A stretch of 64,000 bases of DNA from WTGU01 sp965242855 (lineage in GTDB: Bacteria > Pseudomonadota > Alphaproteobacteria > UBA828): positions 2,542,001-2,606,000 of the forward strand of contig OZ251509.1 of assembly GCA_965242855.1 (NCBI GenBank), given 5' to 3'. The notes under the pieces were generated by a model. It worked only from the letters and a program-made list of their open reading frames with translations. It made no database searches and was not told the DNA's origin. Both the position numbers and the translations under genes were made by a program. This document shows, piece by piece, positions 34,141 to 43,850 of this stretch. Numbering within the stretch: the first letter of the stretch is position 1; every line of letters begins with the position of its first letter.

Positions 34141-35175
34141 CTAGTCCCTGAGCATGAGGAGCAGTTTCTGCCGGTAGTTGTCGGCGATCACCGCAAGGAT
34201 CAACAGGATGCCGACCACTACCATCTGCAGATAGGAACTCATGCGCAGCAGGTTCATGCCGTTCTGAACGAGGATGATGAAGATCGCGCCCAGGACGACG
34301 TTGGGCAGGCGCCCGGTGCCGCCGAACAGGCTGACGCCGCCGATCACGCAGGCGGCGATCGAGAGCAGGGGATATTCCTTGCCGATGTTGCCCTCGCCGC
34401 TTTCGAGGCGGGCCGTCAGCATGAGCGCCCCGATGGTGGTGATGCCGGCGCACACGACATAGGCCATGAAGAGATAGAAGCGCGTGCTGATGCCGGAAAG
34501 CTGCGAGGCCTTGAGGTTGCCGCCGAGCGCGTAGAGGTAGCGCCCCATCCGCGTCCAGTTGAGGAAGACGTACATCAGGATGATGAAGCCGATGGTGATC
34601 CACACCGGAACCGGGAGCATCAGCTTGCCCGGCCAGATGCCGTATCCGAGGAAGTTCGCGAATTCGTCCGGCATTCCGTAAACGGGCGTCCCGCCCGTGA
34701 TCATGAGGGCGATGCCGAACACGATGGACGACATGGCGAGCGTCATCATGAAGGGCGGGACCCGGAAAACCGCCACCCCGATGCCGTTCAGCACCCCGAT
34801 TCCCGTGCCGGCCCCGAGCCCGGCCAGACAGCCCACGATGATCGCGACCGTGGCCGCGCTCTCGCCGTCCCACATGCCGACCATGGCCATGGAGGTGATC
34901 ACCGAGACCATGGCGAACATGACGCCGACGGAAAGATCGAGGCCCGCCGTGAGCAGCACCACCATCTGCCCCATGGACACCATCACCAGATAGGTCGCCT
35001 GGCGGACGACGTTGATGAGGTTCCGCTCGCTGAAGAAGTTGTCGGTGCTGATGGCGAAGAAGATGATCGCGACGACCAGGAACCACGGCAGCACGCCGGC
35101 GCGCACGAACACGAGCGTCGCCAGATGCTCCGCCCTCTCCAGCGGCGTCGGCTGGTCCCGCGTGACGTCGGCCAT
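34141..35175 (-). CDS. Sugar-type ABC transporter permease (RbsC-like)
   Basis: A 344-residue permease of the ribose/xylose/autoinducer-2 importer family, with about nine or ten helices. GQMVVLLTAGLDLSVGVMFAMVSVI is the family hallmark, and GGNLKASQLSGISTRFYLFMAYVVCAGI is the cytoplasmic coupling segment. ATG 35175 has a strong GGGAGGGAG site. It ends five bases before the amidohydrolase start. It works with the adjacent double-domain ATPase and TorT-like binding protein. The substrate need not be a sugar. Confidence 0.92.
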   Translation of the reverse strand: MADVTRDQPTPLERAEHLATLVFVRAGVLPWFLVVAIIFFAISTDNFFSERNLINVVRQATYLVMVSMGQMVVLLTAGLDLSVGVMFAMVSVITSMAMVGMWDGESAATVAIIVGCLAGLGAGTGIGVLNGIGVAVFRVPPFMMTLAMSSIVFGIALMITGGTPVYGMPDEFANFLGYGIWPGKLMLPVPVWITIGFIILMYVFLNWTRMGRYLYALGGNLKASQLSGISTRFYLFMAYVVCAGITTIGALMLTARLESGEGNIGKEYPLLSIAACVIGGVSLFGGTGRLPNVVLGAIFIILVQNGMNLLRMSSYLQMVVVGILLILAVIADNYRQKLLLMLRD

Positions 35176-35191
35176 TATCTCCCTCCCCCGC

Positions 35192-36775
35192 TCACGCTGC
35201 GGCCTCCTTCTCGAAGAAGTGGCTCAACACCGTCTGTTCGGAAATTTCCGCTTGGTCGAGCTCGGCGCGCAGCTCACCCCGGTACATCACATAAGCGCGA
35301 TGCGTGAGGTGCAGGATCTCCGGCAGGTCCGAGGAGATCAGCAGGATGCCCGCGCCGGCCTCGCAGAGGTCGCGAATGAACTCGTAGATCGCCACGCGCG
35401 CGCCGACGTCGACGCCGACCGTCGGCTCGTCGAAGACGAACAGCTTGACGTCGCGCACCAGGGATTTCCCTACCAGCACCTTCTGCTGGTTGCCGCCCGA
35501 AAAGTGCTCGAGATCCCGTTCGATGTTGAGCGGCATGAGGTCCAGGTCGCGCGCGATGTCCTTGACGATCTTCCGCTCGCTGGCCCGGCGCAGGAAGGCG
35601 CGGTTGGAGAACTTGGAGAGGCCGAGCGACGGCAGCGCCACATTCTCCCGGACGTTCTGCATCATCACGAGGCCCTCCTCCCGCCGGTTCGACGGAAGGT
35701 AGTAGAAGCCGCGGTCGAGCATCTTGCGGGGGCCGAGCCTGTTGATGCGGCGCTCCCGGTCGTAAACGACCTTCCCGTCGAAGGCGATGGAGCCGGCCAT
35801 GATCCGTTCGAGGCCGAAACAGGCGCGCCCGATGTTGGACTTGCCGGAGCCGACCAGCCCCGCCAGCCCCACGACCTCGCCGCGCCGCACGCTGATCGAG
35901 ACATCGTTCACGGTGTGCTTCGCCGTGACCAGCCCCTCGATCTCGAGCAGCGTCTCGGCCGGCTTGCGCGCAATCGCCGGGAAGATTTGCTCGATCACAC
36001 GCCCGGTCATGAGCGAGACCAGCTTCTGGTCCGTCGCCTCGGCGACGGGAAGGGTATCGATATGGAGGCCGTCGCGCAGCACCGTGATGCGGTCGCCGAT
36101 CCGCTTGATCTCGTTCATCCGGTGCGTGATGTAGATGATTCCGATGCCCTCGGCCTTGATCTGCTCGATCAGGTTGAACAGCCGCTCGGTCTCCCGCTCC
36201 GTGAGCGAGGCCGTGGGCTCGTCGAAGATCATGATCGAGGGCCGCGTGCGGAACGCCTTGGCGATCTCCACCATCTGCTGCTCGGCGCGCGACAGGTACA
36301 TCACCTGATCCCGCGGCCTGAGCGGAAACCCGAGCCGGTCCAGGGTCTCCCGCGCCTGCCGGGCGAGCGTCGCCTTGTCGAGCAGGGGACCGCGGGTGAG
36401 CTCGGAGCCGAGGAAGAGGTTCTCCTCCACGGTGAGCTGGGGAACTAGGGAAAACTCCTGGAAGACCGCGCTGATGCCGAGCTCGCGGGCGTGGTGCACG
36501 GAGCCGATCGTGGTCGGCGCGCCGTGGAGATGGATCGTCCCGCCCGACGGCCGGTGGACGCCGGCGACGACCTGGATCAGGGTCGATTTGCCGGCGCCGT
36601 TCTCGCCGAACAGGACATGGACCTCGCCCCCGCGCACGTCAAAATCGACGCGGTCGAGCGCGAGCGTGCCCGGAAACTGCTTGGAGAGTTTCTCCAGCCT
36701 CAAGAGAGTGTCCCCGGAACCCGCCGGCTCCGGGGACGTCTCACGCGCAACCGCCGATGGTTCCGCCACGATCAC
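35192..36775 (-). CDS. Sugar-type ABC transporter ATPase with two ABC domains (RbsA-like)
   Basis: 527 residues. The first domain has Walker A FGENGAGKST, a variant signature YLSRAEQQMVEIAKA and Walker B IMIFDEPTASL. The second has degenerate Walker A GLVGSGKSN, signature FSGGNQQKVLVGKSL and Walker B LFVFDEPTVGVDVG. This split is normal for the RbsA/XylG/MglA class. The start is GTG 36775, with an in-frame GTG two codons later. It forms one transporter with the flanking permease and binding protein. Confidence 0.93.
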   Translation of the reverse strand: MIVAEPSAVARETSPEPAGSGDTLLRLEKLSKQFPGTLALDRVDFDVRGGEVHVLFGENGAGKSTLIQVVAGVHRPSGGTIHLHGAPTTIGSVHHARELGISAVFQEFSLVPQLTVEENLFLGSELTRGPLLDKATLARQARETLDRLGFPLRPRDQVMYLSRAEQQMVEIAKAFRTRPSIMIFDEPTASLTERETERLFNLIEQIKAEGIGIIYITHRMNEIKRIGDRITVLRDGLHIDTLPVAEATDQKLVSLMTGRVIEQIFPAIARKPAETLLEIEGLVTAKHTVNDVSISVRRGEVVGLAGLVGSGKSNIGRACFGLERIMAGSIAFDGKVVYDRERRINRLGPRKMLDRGFYYLPSNRREEGLVMMQNVRENVALPSLGLSKFSNRAFLRRASERKIVKDIARDLDLMPLNIERDLEHFSGGNQQKVLVGKSLVRDVKLFVFDEPTVGVDVGARVAIYEFIRDLCEAGAGILLISSDLPEILHLTHRAYVMYRGELRAELDQAEISEQTVLSHFFEKEAAA

Positions 36776-36821
36776 GGGCCTCCATCGGTCTCGTTCTCGT
36801 TTCCGGCTCGATCCACCGCGG

Positions 36822-38009
36822 TCAGTCGGTGCTGAACACCGGCGTCCAGCCCTTGGGCGCCAGGGTCGTCGTGGTGTCGAAGTCCTTGATGTTCTCCGGC
36901 GTGACCATCGCCGCCACCGGCTGCACGTGCTCGATCGTCCGGCCGGTGTCGTTGAACTCGGGCCGGCCGCCGGTGGCCGACGGCTTGCCCTCCAGGAGCC
37001 GGACCGCCTGGTCGATGGAGATCCGCGCCTGGATGATCATCTGGTCGGTCGGCGCCATGGCGACGCTGCCGCGCCCGACGAACTGGTGCATGCCGGGCGT
37101 GTAGTAGTAGGAGACGAGCTTGACCTGATCCGCGATGCCCATGTCGCGGAGCGCGGCCATGCCGCCCTCGATGGCGGGCGCCACGCCGACGATGTAGTCG
37201 AGATCAGTCTCGCCGCCGGAGGTCTGCGCCTGGATCACGTTCTCGACGAGCGACAGCTGGGCCTCCTTGCTGGTCTGGGCCCACTTCGTCGAGATGATCT
37301 CGGCGTCGCTGCCCTTGACCGCATCGTGGCAGCCGTTGTTGCCGGCGACCGACCAGCTCGCGCCGGGAGGTCCGGGGAACCACGCCAGCTTGACCTTGCC
37401 GCTGCCGGCCGGGTGCTGGTCGGCGATCCATTTGCAGGCGATCCGGCCCATGCTGTAGTAGCTCTCCAGCGACTTGGCGTCGACCTCGGTGTTGATCCCG
37501 TTGATCAGGTCGACCACCGGAATCCCCTTCGCGCGAATCTCGTCCACCTGCTTGATGTTGCCCTCGCCGGAGATCGCCGAGAGAACGAGGGCCTCGGCGC
37601 CGTTGGCGATGCAGTCCTCGACCTGCGCGATCTGCCGCTCGAGCTTGTCGTAGCCGCCGGCCTCGATGAGGGTGATCCTCTGCCCGAGGCGCTTGCCCTC
37701 CTCGATGATGCCGTAGGCCGCGCCGACCCAGTACGAATCCACGAGATGGGGGAAGGACACGCAGATGTTGTGCTTCGCGTCCACCTCGTCGGGCATGAGC
37801 GGCACGTAGTCCACGATCTCGAGAGTGGCGTTGGCCGGATCGGTCCAGCACTTCGGATCGCCGTCGGTGCAGGCCGGGTTGTAGATCTCCACCTTGGCCG
37901 GCCACCAGACGCCTTCCGTTTCATGACTGTCCGCGCGCGCATCGGACGCGGCGAGGCCGGCGAAGGCCACCCCCGCCACGAGCGCGGCGCCAAAGGTCGG
38001 TTTCCACAT
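36822..38009 (-). CDS. TorT-like periplasmic binding protein
   Basis: 395 residues with a signal peptide ending near SDARADSH. The mature start, EGVWWPAKVEIYNPACTDGDP, resembles TorT, the periplasmic protein that presents trimethylamine N-oxide signals to TorS. The rest is a ribose-binding-type fold, with GGYDKLERQIAQVEDCIANGAEALVLSAISG. GGGAGA precedes ATG 38009. Here it heads a complete RbsA/RbsC-type importer and no sensor kinase is near, so a transport role, possibly for a small amine or N-oxide, is more likely than signalling. The ligand is inferred only. Confidence 0.85.
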   Translation of the reverse strand: MWKPTFGAALVAGVAFAGLAASDARADSHETEGVWWPAKVEIYNPACTDGDPKCWTDPANATLEIVDYVPLMPDEVDAKHNICVSFPHLVDSYWVGAAYGIIEEGKRLGQRITLIEAGGYDKLERQIAQVEDCIANGAEALVLSAISGEGNIKQVDEIRAKGIPVVDLINGINTEVDAKSLESYYSMGRIACKWIADQHPAGSGKVKLAWFPGPPGASWSVAGNNGCHDAVKGSDAEIISTKWAQTSKEAQLSLVENVIQAQTSGGETDLDYIVGVAPAIEGGMAALRDMGIADQVKLVSYYYTPGMHQFVGRGSVAMAPTDQMIIQARISIDQAVRLLEGKPSATGGRPEFNDTGRTIEHVQPVAAMVTPENIKDFDTTTTLAPKGWTPVFSTD

Positions 38010-38163
38010 GTTTCGGTTCTCCCTGGATCGTGGACACACATCGGCGTATCGGCGCGCCTCGTTCGACGACGCGCGCCGCCACGCCTCCGTCTCGAACGGA
38101 GGCATCATAGCGCATCGGCGCCGGGCGCCGCAAAGCCATTCATCGGAGGGCGCGCGACGCCCC

Positions 38164-38191
38164 GGCGCGCGGGTCTTCGGGCCCGCGCGCC
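38164..38191 (-). terminator. GC-rich hairpin downstream of the NicX-like gene
   Basis: A perfect 10-bp inverted repeat (38164-38173 with 38182-38191) around an 8-base loop, just past the NicX-like stop codon on the minus strand. No T-run follows, so termination efficiency is uncertain. It separates the oxygenase pair from the TorT-like transporter operon. Confidence 0.4.
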
Positions 38192-38209
38192 AAGAGTGGG
38201 AATCGGGAA

Positions 38210-39250
38210 TCAACGGGCGGGGGCGCGCATGTCCTCCGGCACGAGCGCGCCGCGCGCGACGATCGGCTCGTCGTCGAGCCAGAGCGAGCAATCGCGCATC
38301 GGCAGGTCGAGGTGGCAGGCGGTGTCGTTGGCGCCGCCGAACTCGGTGTCCGGTCCGAGCGAGAACAGCACGTTGCCGTAGTGGGCGCGGCCGTCCATGC
38401 CGATCCCCGGCAGGTCCGGCCGCCAGACGCAGAGGTGGTTCAACCCCCAGCCGATGTGGGAGACCGCGTAGGCGCGCGGATCGTCGTAGCTCTCCATGAA
38501 GGCGCGGAGGCGAGCGGCGCGGGCCCCGCCGCCGACCTCCGTCACCGCGCCGTCGCGGATCTCGAAGGCGATCCGCTCGCCCGCGTATTCGCGGAGCGGG
38601 AAGACGATGTCGTCCTTCTCCATCACCACCCGCCCGTTCACGCCGCCCTCGGCGCCCAGGGTCGCGAGGAAGCCGCCCGGCCAGTGGTCCCAGCGCCCGG
38701 GCTCGGTGGTGTAGCCGTATTCCGTCAGGATCGGCTTGCCGTCCAGCCTGTAGGTGACATCGGTGCCGGCGTCGTTGACGAAGCGCAGCCGGCGCGCCTC
38801 CTTCAGGCGCCGCTCGCCGGCCTCCACGCGCGCGCGCATCTCGGCGGTCGGAAGCAGCCGCTCCAGGATTTCCACCGGCTCGACGACGAGCAGGATGCGG
38901 GTCCCGGCCTTCTGCATGGCGATCTGCTCGTGAGAGAACAGGAGAAGCATGTGGTCCACGACCATGTCGGCGTCCAGGCAGGTTTGCAGCGCCTGCGGAT
39001 GGGCGCCCAGGGCGTTCTGCCCGATATTGGCGATCCTGACGCTCGCGTCCTCCGCGCCGGCGGACGGGAGGTGGACGTGGGCTGCGTCCGCGCCGAGCGC
39101 ACGCGCCGCGGCGAGCGAGGCCCGCGCGTAGTCCCGCAGCTGGTCGCCCTCCGAGAGGACGGCGACGGTCTGGCCCGGCCCCACTTCGCAGAGTTCGAGA
39201 TTCCGCCGGAACAGATCGGTCAGCCGCGCGCCGTCTTCCTTGCCGCCCAT
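38210..39250 (-). CDS. NicX-like dioxygenase/M29 aminopeptidase-fold protein
   Basis: 346 residues. Similar in layout to 2,5-dihydroxypyridine 5,6-dioxygenase (NicX) and to the M29 leucyl aminopeptidase-T fold from which it derives. Visible landmarks are QTVAVLSEGDQLRDYARA near the N-terminus, DHMLLLFSHEQIAMQKAGTRILLVVEP, and a C-terminal metal-site-like region, SHIGWGLN and a later HLDLPMRDCSLWLDDEPIV. The neighbouring Rieske oxygenase supports a ring-opening oxygenase acting on an N-heterocycle. Aminopeptidase activity cannot be excluded from sequence alone. ATG 39250 is the start. Confidence 0.75.
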   Translation of the reverse strand: MGGKEDGARLTDLFRRNLELCEVGPGQTVAVLSEGDQLRDYARASLAAARALGADAAHVHLPSAGAEDASVRIANIGQNALGAHPQALQTCLDADMVVDHMLLLFSHEQIAMQKAGTRILLVVEPVEILERLLPTAEMRARVEAGERRLKEARRLRFVNDAGTDVTYRLDGKPILTEYGYTTEPGRWDHWPGGFLATLGAEGGVNGRVVMEKDDIVFPLREYAGERIAFEIRDGAVTEVGGGARAARLRAFMESYDDPRAYAVSHIGWGLNHLCVWRPDLPGIGMDGRAHYGNVLFSLGPDTEFGGANDTACHLDLPMRDCSLWLDDEPIVARGALVPEDMRAPAR

Positions 39251-39269
39251 GATCGCTTCCTATTCCGCC

Positions 39270-40538
39270 CTACTCCGCCGCGCCCAGCGCCGCCGCGTAG
39301 CCGCCGTCCCGCGGCGCCGGGTTGCGCGCCGCGCTTTCGCCCGCCGCCGCTGCACCGTCGCGACGGCGGCGGGCGCGGGCCGCGTCGTCGGCGCCGAGAA
39401 GCTTGTCGAGATAGTAGTTGAGCAGATGGTGGATGGCGCGCTCCAGCTTGACGGTCGGCCCCGGACGGAAGGCGCGGGAGCCGACTCCGTTCTGCAGCGA
39501 TTCCAGCATCGCCCGGTCCTCGTTCGCGACCAGCCGGATGAAATCGGCGTAGATGCGGTTCTTCTCCTCGAAGGCCGGCGCGTCGAAATAGTCGGCCGGC
39601 AGCTGGGTGTAGATGGTGATGCGGGTGGTGCGGTGGTCGATCGGCAGGGCCACCCAGGGCTGGATCAGGTCGTGGCGGCCGAAGACGTTCATCGTCGGCC
39701 TGACCCAGGTCGTGCAGGCGAACCTGTCGGTCACCTTCCCGCGCAGCCAGGGCATGGTGTCGAAGAGCGTGGCCCCTTTCGGCGCCATGGTGAAGCTCTC
39801 GTAGGCGGCGTTGTACCCGTTGTTCACCAGGTTGAAGCGGAAATCGTTGACCGGGAAGTGTCCGCCGAAGGAATCCTTGTGGATCACGCCCACGTGGTAC
39901 ATGTCCATCAGGTTCTCGGGGATGAACTTCCAGTTGCACGGCACGTCGAAGACGTATTTGTCCGACATGCGGGTGTTCTCCGGTTGCAGGAACGCGGCGA
40001 ACTCCCTGACTCCGTCCTCGTCCAGGCAGTCCGCGAGGCTGCGGCAGTCCGCGTCGAAATTGACGAAGACGTAGCCGCCCCAGGTGTCGAGCCGGACCCG
40101 CGGCAGGGCGCAGTCGGCGAAGTCGTAGCCCTCGACCTCCCTGCTGTGCGGCGCGCCGAGCAGCTTGCCTTCGAGATCGTACACCCAGGCGTGGTAGGGG
40201 CAGCGGAAGCTCTTCAGCGTTCCCTCGCCGGTCGCGACCTCGACGCCGCGGTGCTGGCAGACGTTGCTGAAGGCGTTGAGCGCCCCCTTCTCGCCGCGGC
40301 AGACCAGCAGGGGCTCGCCGGCGATCCTGAGCGCCCGGTAGTCGCCGGCGTTCTCGAACTCCTCGACCCGGCCGACGCAAAGCCACTCCTTCATGAAGAT
40401 GGCGTCGATCTCGTGTTCGAAGATCGCGGGCGAGGTGTAGAGGAAGCCCGGCAGGTGTCGCGCCGCGCGCAGGCCCCGGCGGGTCTTCTCGATCTCGGCG
40501 AGGACGGCCTCGTCCAGCCCGAGGCTCCGCTTCCGCAT
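39270..40538 (-). CDS. Rieske non-heme iron oxygenase, alpha-subunit type
   Basis: 422 residues. The Rieske [2Fe-2S] ligands Cys94, His96, Cys113 and His116 lie in CQHRG and CPYHAW. The mononuclear iron site is seen in NLMDMYHVGVIH (His215, His220). This layout fits ring-hydroxylating or demethylating oxygenases that need separate reductase components, and none is seen in the window. ATG 40538 is chosen because the region before it lacks family features. Cotranscription with the NicX-like gene (19-base gap) suggests consecutive steps on one substrate. A C-terminal Ala/Arg-rich tail of about 35 residues is unusual. Confidence 0.9.
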   Translation of the reverse strand: MRKRSLGLDEAVLAEIEKTRRGLRAARHLPGFLYTSPAIFEHEIDAIFMKEWLCVGRVEEFENAGDYRALRIAGEPLLVCRGEKGALNAFSNVCQHRGVEVATGEGTLKSFRCPYHAWVYDLEGKLLGAPHSREVEGYDFADCALPRVRLDTWGGYVFVNFDADCRSLADCLDEDGVREFAAFLQPENTRMSDKYVFDVPCNWKFIPENLMDMYHVGVIHKDSFGGHFPVNDFRFNLVNNGYNAAYESFTMAPKGATLFDTMPWLRGKVTDRFACTTWVRPTMNVFGRHDLIQPWVALPIDHRTTRITIYTQLPADYFDAPAFEEKNRIYADFIRLVANEDRAMLESLQNGVGSRAFRPGPTVKLERAIHHLLNYYLDKLLGADDAARARRRRDGAAAAGESAARNPAPRDGGYAAALGAAE

Positions 40539-40758
40539 GGCCGGCGCCCTTCCGTCGTTGCCCGTGCGCGCAGTATAGCCGCCCCGGCCGCCCGCCGCAT
40601 CCCGGTCCGTTCTTCGCGCCTCGCGCGAGCGTCTTGCCCGCAAGCGTCTTGCCTGCGCGCCGCGATGCCGTAGGGTGCGCGCCGCGCCATCGGACGCCCA
40701 CGCCCGTCGCCCCTTGGGGCGCCCATGCTCGCCGTCCCTTGGGGCGCCTGCACCCCCC

Positions 40759-41504
40759 ATGACCGATCGCTCCCCACCGTCCGCCCATGTCGAAGCGCTC
40801 GGCAAGAGCCGCGTCGCGTGCATCGGCGACCTGATGCTGGACCGCTTCGTCCACGGACGGGTCGAGCCGCATCTCCTGGTCGAACGCGGGCACCTCTCCA
40901 CCGAGAAGACGCGCTTCGTCGCCGACGGCCAGCAGCTCCTGCGCGCCGATTCCGAGACCACCGAACCAATCGCCGCGCGCGCGGCGGAGAGCCTGGCCGG
41001 CCTCGCCCGGGACGCGCTGGCGACCTGCGACGCGATGGCGCTCTCGGATTACGGCAAGGGGTGCTCACGCCGGCGCTGGTGCGCCGCCTGATCGCCGTCG
41101 CGCGCGAAGCGGGCCGGCCGGTGGCGGTCGCTCCGACGGGCCGCGATTACGCCCCCTACGCGGGCGCCTCGGCGATCGCCCCGAATCGCGCCGCGTTGGG
41201 GGCGGCCGTCGGCGCAAGCGTCGAGACCGACGCGGCCGTCGCCGCCGCCTGCCGGCGCCTCGCCGCGCGCTACGGGGTCGGAGCGATTCTCGTCACCGGC
41301 GGCCGCGACGGCGCGGTCCTGGTTTCGGCCGACGGGCACCTCGAGCGGCTGCCGCGGGCGGCGCTGGCGACGCTGGCCGCCGCGCTTGGCCGGGGCCTCG
41401 ACATGGCCGCGGCCGCGGTGCTCGCCGACGCAGCCGCCGGCGTCGCCGGCGGCAAGACGGGCACCGCCGCGGTCGGGGCGGACGAGCTGCGCCGCGCCGT
41501 GGAC
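40759..41504 (+). pseudogene. hldE: Degenerate hldE/rfaE1 heptose-7-phosphate kinase
   Basis: The start VACIGDLMLDRFVHGRVE and the segments KTRFVADGQQLLRAD and ALSDYGKG match the HldE kinase domain. The frame then breaks at the GGGG run near 41057-41060. It continues in the next frame with LTPALVRRLIAVAREAGRPVAVAPTG and ends ATLAAALGRGLDMAAAAVLADAAAGV and VGADELRRAV. About 85 residues after the first motif are missing, and the catalytic GAGDT motif is gone, so this is truly dead, not just frameshifted. It converges on uvrD. Confidence 0.8.
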
Positions 41505-41570
41505 GAAGGCGCGGGCCCGGCCGTCCGGAAGAGCGCCGCCGTCTGGCCCGCCGGCGCGCCGGGCCGCCGG

Positions 41571-43850
41571 TCAGACGCTGCCGGCGGGCCGGACGAAGCT
41601 GTCCACGACCTTCTTCCTCCCGGCCTTGTCGAACGCGATGTCGAGCTTGTCGTCGTCCACCGCGCGGATGCGCCCATAGCCGAATTTCTGGTGGAAGACG
41701 CGGTCGCCGACCGCGTACCCGCCCGGCCCGGCCGCGCGGCGCGGCGGCGCGGCGGCGGCGCGCGTGCGCGACCCCGGCACCCGGGGCGCGGGGCGCCCGC
41801 GGAGGCCGATTTCGCCGGCGCGCGCCGGCGGCTCCGCGGCGAGGGCTTCGGAGGCGACGACGTTGTCGGGCGCGAGTTCGTCCACGAAGCGCGACGGGAT
41901 GGCGCTGACCCAGCGATTGTACACGAGGCGGTTCGCCGCGAAGAGAATATGCGCCCGGCGGCGGGCGCGGGTGAGACCGACATAGGCGAGACGCCGCTCC
42001 TCCTCCAGGCCGGCGGCGCCGGCGCCGTCGAGCGCCCGCTGATGCGGGAACAGCCCCTCCTCCCAGCCGGGCAGGAACACCGTGTCGAATTCGAGGCCCT
42101 TGGCGCCGTGCAAGGTCATGATGTTGACCATCTCCGCGGCCTCCTCCTCCCGCTCCGTCACCAGGCTGACGTGATCGAGGAAGGCCGGGAGGTCCTCGAA
42201 CTCGGAGAGCGCGCCGACCAGCTCCTTCAGGTTCTCGAGCCGGCCCGGCGCCGCCGGCGAACGGCTCTTCCGCCACATGTCGGTATAGCCCGATTCGTCG
42301 AGCACTCTGCCCGCGACCTTCTCGTGGGGCGCGTCGCGAAGCGCGCCCCGCCAAGCCCGGAACTGCTCCAGGAGCCGCGCCAGCGCCGTCCGCGCCCGGG
42401 GCGCGAGAGCGTCGGCCGAATAGCCGAGATGGACCTCCCCGGGCTCGGTCCGCACCCGAGGCGCGAGGGCGTCGCTCCCCACCAGCGCCTCCGCCGCCCG
42501 GTAGAGGGAGAGAGCGCGCGCCCGCGCCAGCCCGCGGACCGCGTCCAGCGCGCGCTCGCCGAGGCCGCGTCTCGGGAGGTTGACGATGCGCTCGAACGCC
42601 AAGTCGTCGTCGGGGCGGACCAGGACCCGAAGATAGGCCACCGCGTCGCGGATTTCCTGTCGCTCGTAGAAGCGCAGCCCGCCGATCACGCGGTAGGGCA
42701 TGCCGATGGCCAGGAAGCGCTCCTCGAAGGCGCGGGTCTGGAAGCCCGCGCGGACGAGAATGGCCATGCCGTCCAGCGTTTCGCCGTCGCGTTGCAGCGC
42801 CTCGATGGCCTCGCCGACCGCGCGCGCCTCCTCCTCGCCGTCCCGGGTCTCGGTGACGCGGATTTTCTCGCCGTCCTCGCCCTCCGTCCACAGGGTCTTG
42901 CCGAGCCGCCCGGCGTTGTGGGCGATCAGCCCCGACGCGGCGGCGAGGATGTGGCCGGTGGAGCGGTAGTTGCGCTCCAGCCGCACCACGACGGCGCCGG
43001 GGAAATCCCGCTCGAAGCGGAGGATGTTGCCGACCTCGGCGCCGCGCCAGCCGTAGATCGACTGATCGTCGTCGCCGACGCAGCAGACGTTGCGGTGCTT
43101 CTGCGCGAGCAGCCGGAGCCAGAGATACTGGGCGACGTTGGTGTCCTGGTATTCGTCCACCAGCAGGTAGCGGAAGCGCGCGTGGTACTCGCCGAGGACG
43201 TCCGGGTGCTGCGTGAAGACCGTCAGGTTGTGCAGGAGGAGATCGCCGAAATCGGCGGCGTTCACGCTCCGCAGCCGCTCCTGGTAGGCCGCGTAGAGCG
43301 CCGGCGCACGGCCGTCCGCGTAGTCCGCGCCGTCGGCGCCGGCGACTTTGTCGGGCGTCAGCCCCCGGTCCTTCCAGCGCTGGACAATGGTGGAAAGGGT
43401 CCGTGCCGGCCAGTGCTTCTCGTCCAGGTTCTCCGCCTCCAGGAGCTGCCGGAACAGGCGGATCTGGTCGTCCGTGTCGATGATCGTGAAGTCGGGCGCG
43501 AGCCCGGCCTGCGCCGCGTGGCGGCGCAGCATCCGCGCGCCGACCGCGTGGAACGTGCCGAGCCAGAGGCCGGCGGCGGAGCGCCCGATCAACGCCTCCA
43601 CCCGGCCGATCATCTCGCGCGCCGCCTTGTTGGTGAAGGTGACCGCCAGCACCGCGCCCGGCCGGGCGCGCCCGATCGCGAGAAGGTGACCGAGCCGGGT
43701 GGTGAGGACGCGGGTCTTGCCGGTGCCGGCGCCGGCCAGCACGAGCAGCGGCCCGTCGAGCGTCTCCACGGCCCGGCGCTGCTCCGGATTCAGGCCGGCG
43801 AGATAGGCGGGCGCAGGCGCCGGAGGGGAAGAAGAGGCTGATTCGCTCAT
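41571..43850 (-). CDS. uvrD: UvrD/PcrA-type superfamily I DNA helicase
   Basis: A 759-residue 3'-5' helicase of mismatch and excision repair. Motif I is LAGAGTGKTRVL, motif II DEYQDTN, motif III GDDDQSIYGWRGA, motif IV RLERNYRS, motif V VNIMTLHGAKGLEF and motif VI VGLTRARRR. The C-terminal end, GGYAVGDRVFHQKFGYGRI, is the Tudor-like RNA-polymerase-binding region of UvrD/PcrA. A 10-residue repeat with DALAPR occurs near residue 480 and again near 500. ATG 43850 is the start. Confidence 0.95.
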   Translation of the reverse strand: MSESASSSPPAPAPAYLAGLNPEQRRAVETLDGPLLVLAGAGTGKTRVLTTRLGHLLAIGRARPGAVLAVTFTNKAAREMIGRVEALIGRSAAGLWLGTFHAVGARMLRRHAAQAGLAPDFTIIDTDDQIRLFRQLLEAENLDEKHWPARTLSTIVQRWKDRGLTPDKVAGADGADYADGRAPALYAAYQERLRSVNAADFGDLLLHNLTVFTQHPDVLGEYHARFRYLLVDEYQDTNVAQYLWLRLLAQKHRNVCCVGDDDQSIYGWRGAEVGNILRFERDFPGAVVVRLERNYRSTGHILAAASGLIAHNAGRLGKTLWTEGEDGEKIRVTETRDGEEEARAVGEAIEALQRDGETLDGMAILVRAGFQTRAFEERFLAIGMPYRVIGGLRFYERQEIRDAVAYLRVLVRPDDDLAFERIVNLPRRGLGERALDAVRGLARARALSLYRAAEALVGSDALAPRVRTEPGEVHLGYSADALAPRARTALARLLEQFRAWRGALRDAPHEKVAGRVLDESGYTDMWRKSRSPAAPGRLENLKELVGALSEFEDLPAFLDHVSLVTEREEEAAEMVNIMTLHGAKGLEFDTVFLPGWEEGLFPHQRALDGAGAAGLEEERRLAYVGLTRARRRAHILFAANRLVYNRWVSAIPSRFVDELAPDNVVASEALAAEPPARAGEIGLRGRPAPRVPGSRTRAAAAPPRRAAGPGGYAVGDRVFHQKFGYGRIRAVDDDKLDIAFDKAGRKKVVDSFVRPAGSV

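Noticed and set aside
40700..40750. Two CCCTTGGGGCGCC blocks before the hldE remnant
   Set aside because: They are short and imperfect, with no pairing or gene relation clear enough to call a regulatory site.
40725..43841. A long open frame on the plus strand across uvrD
   Set aside because: It is a high-GC shadow of uvrD on the opposite strand. Only its first part matches a real (hldE-like) sequence.
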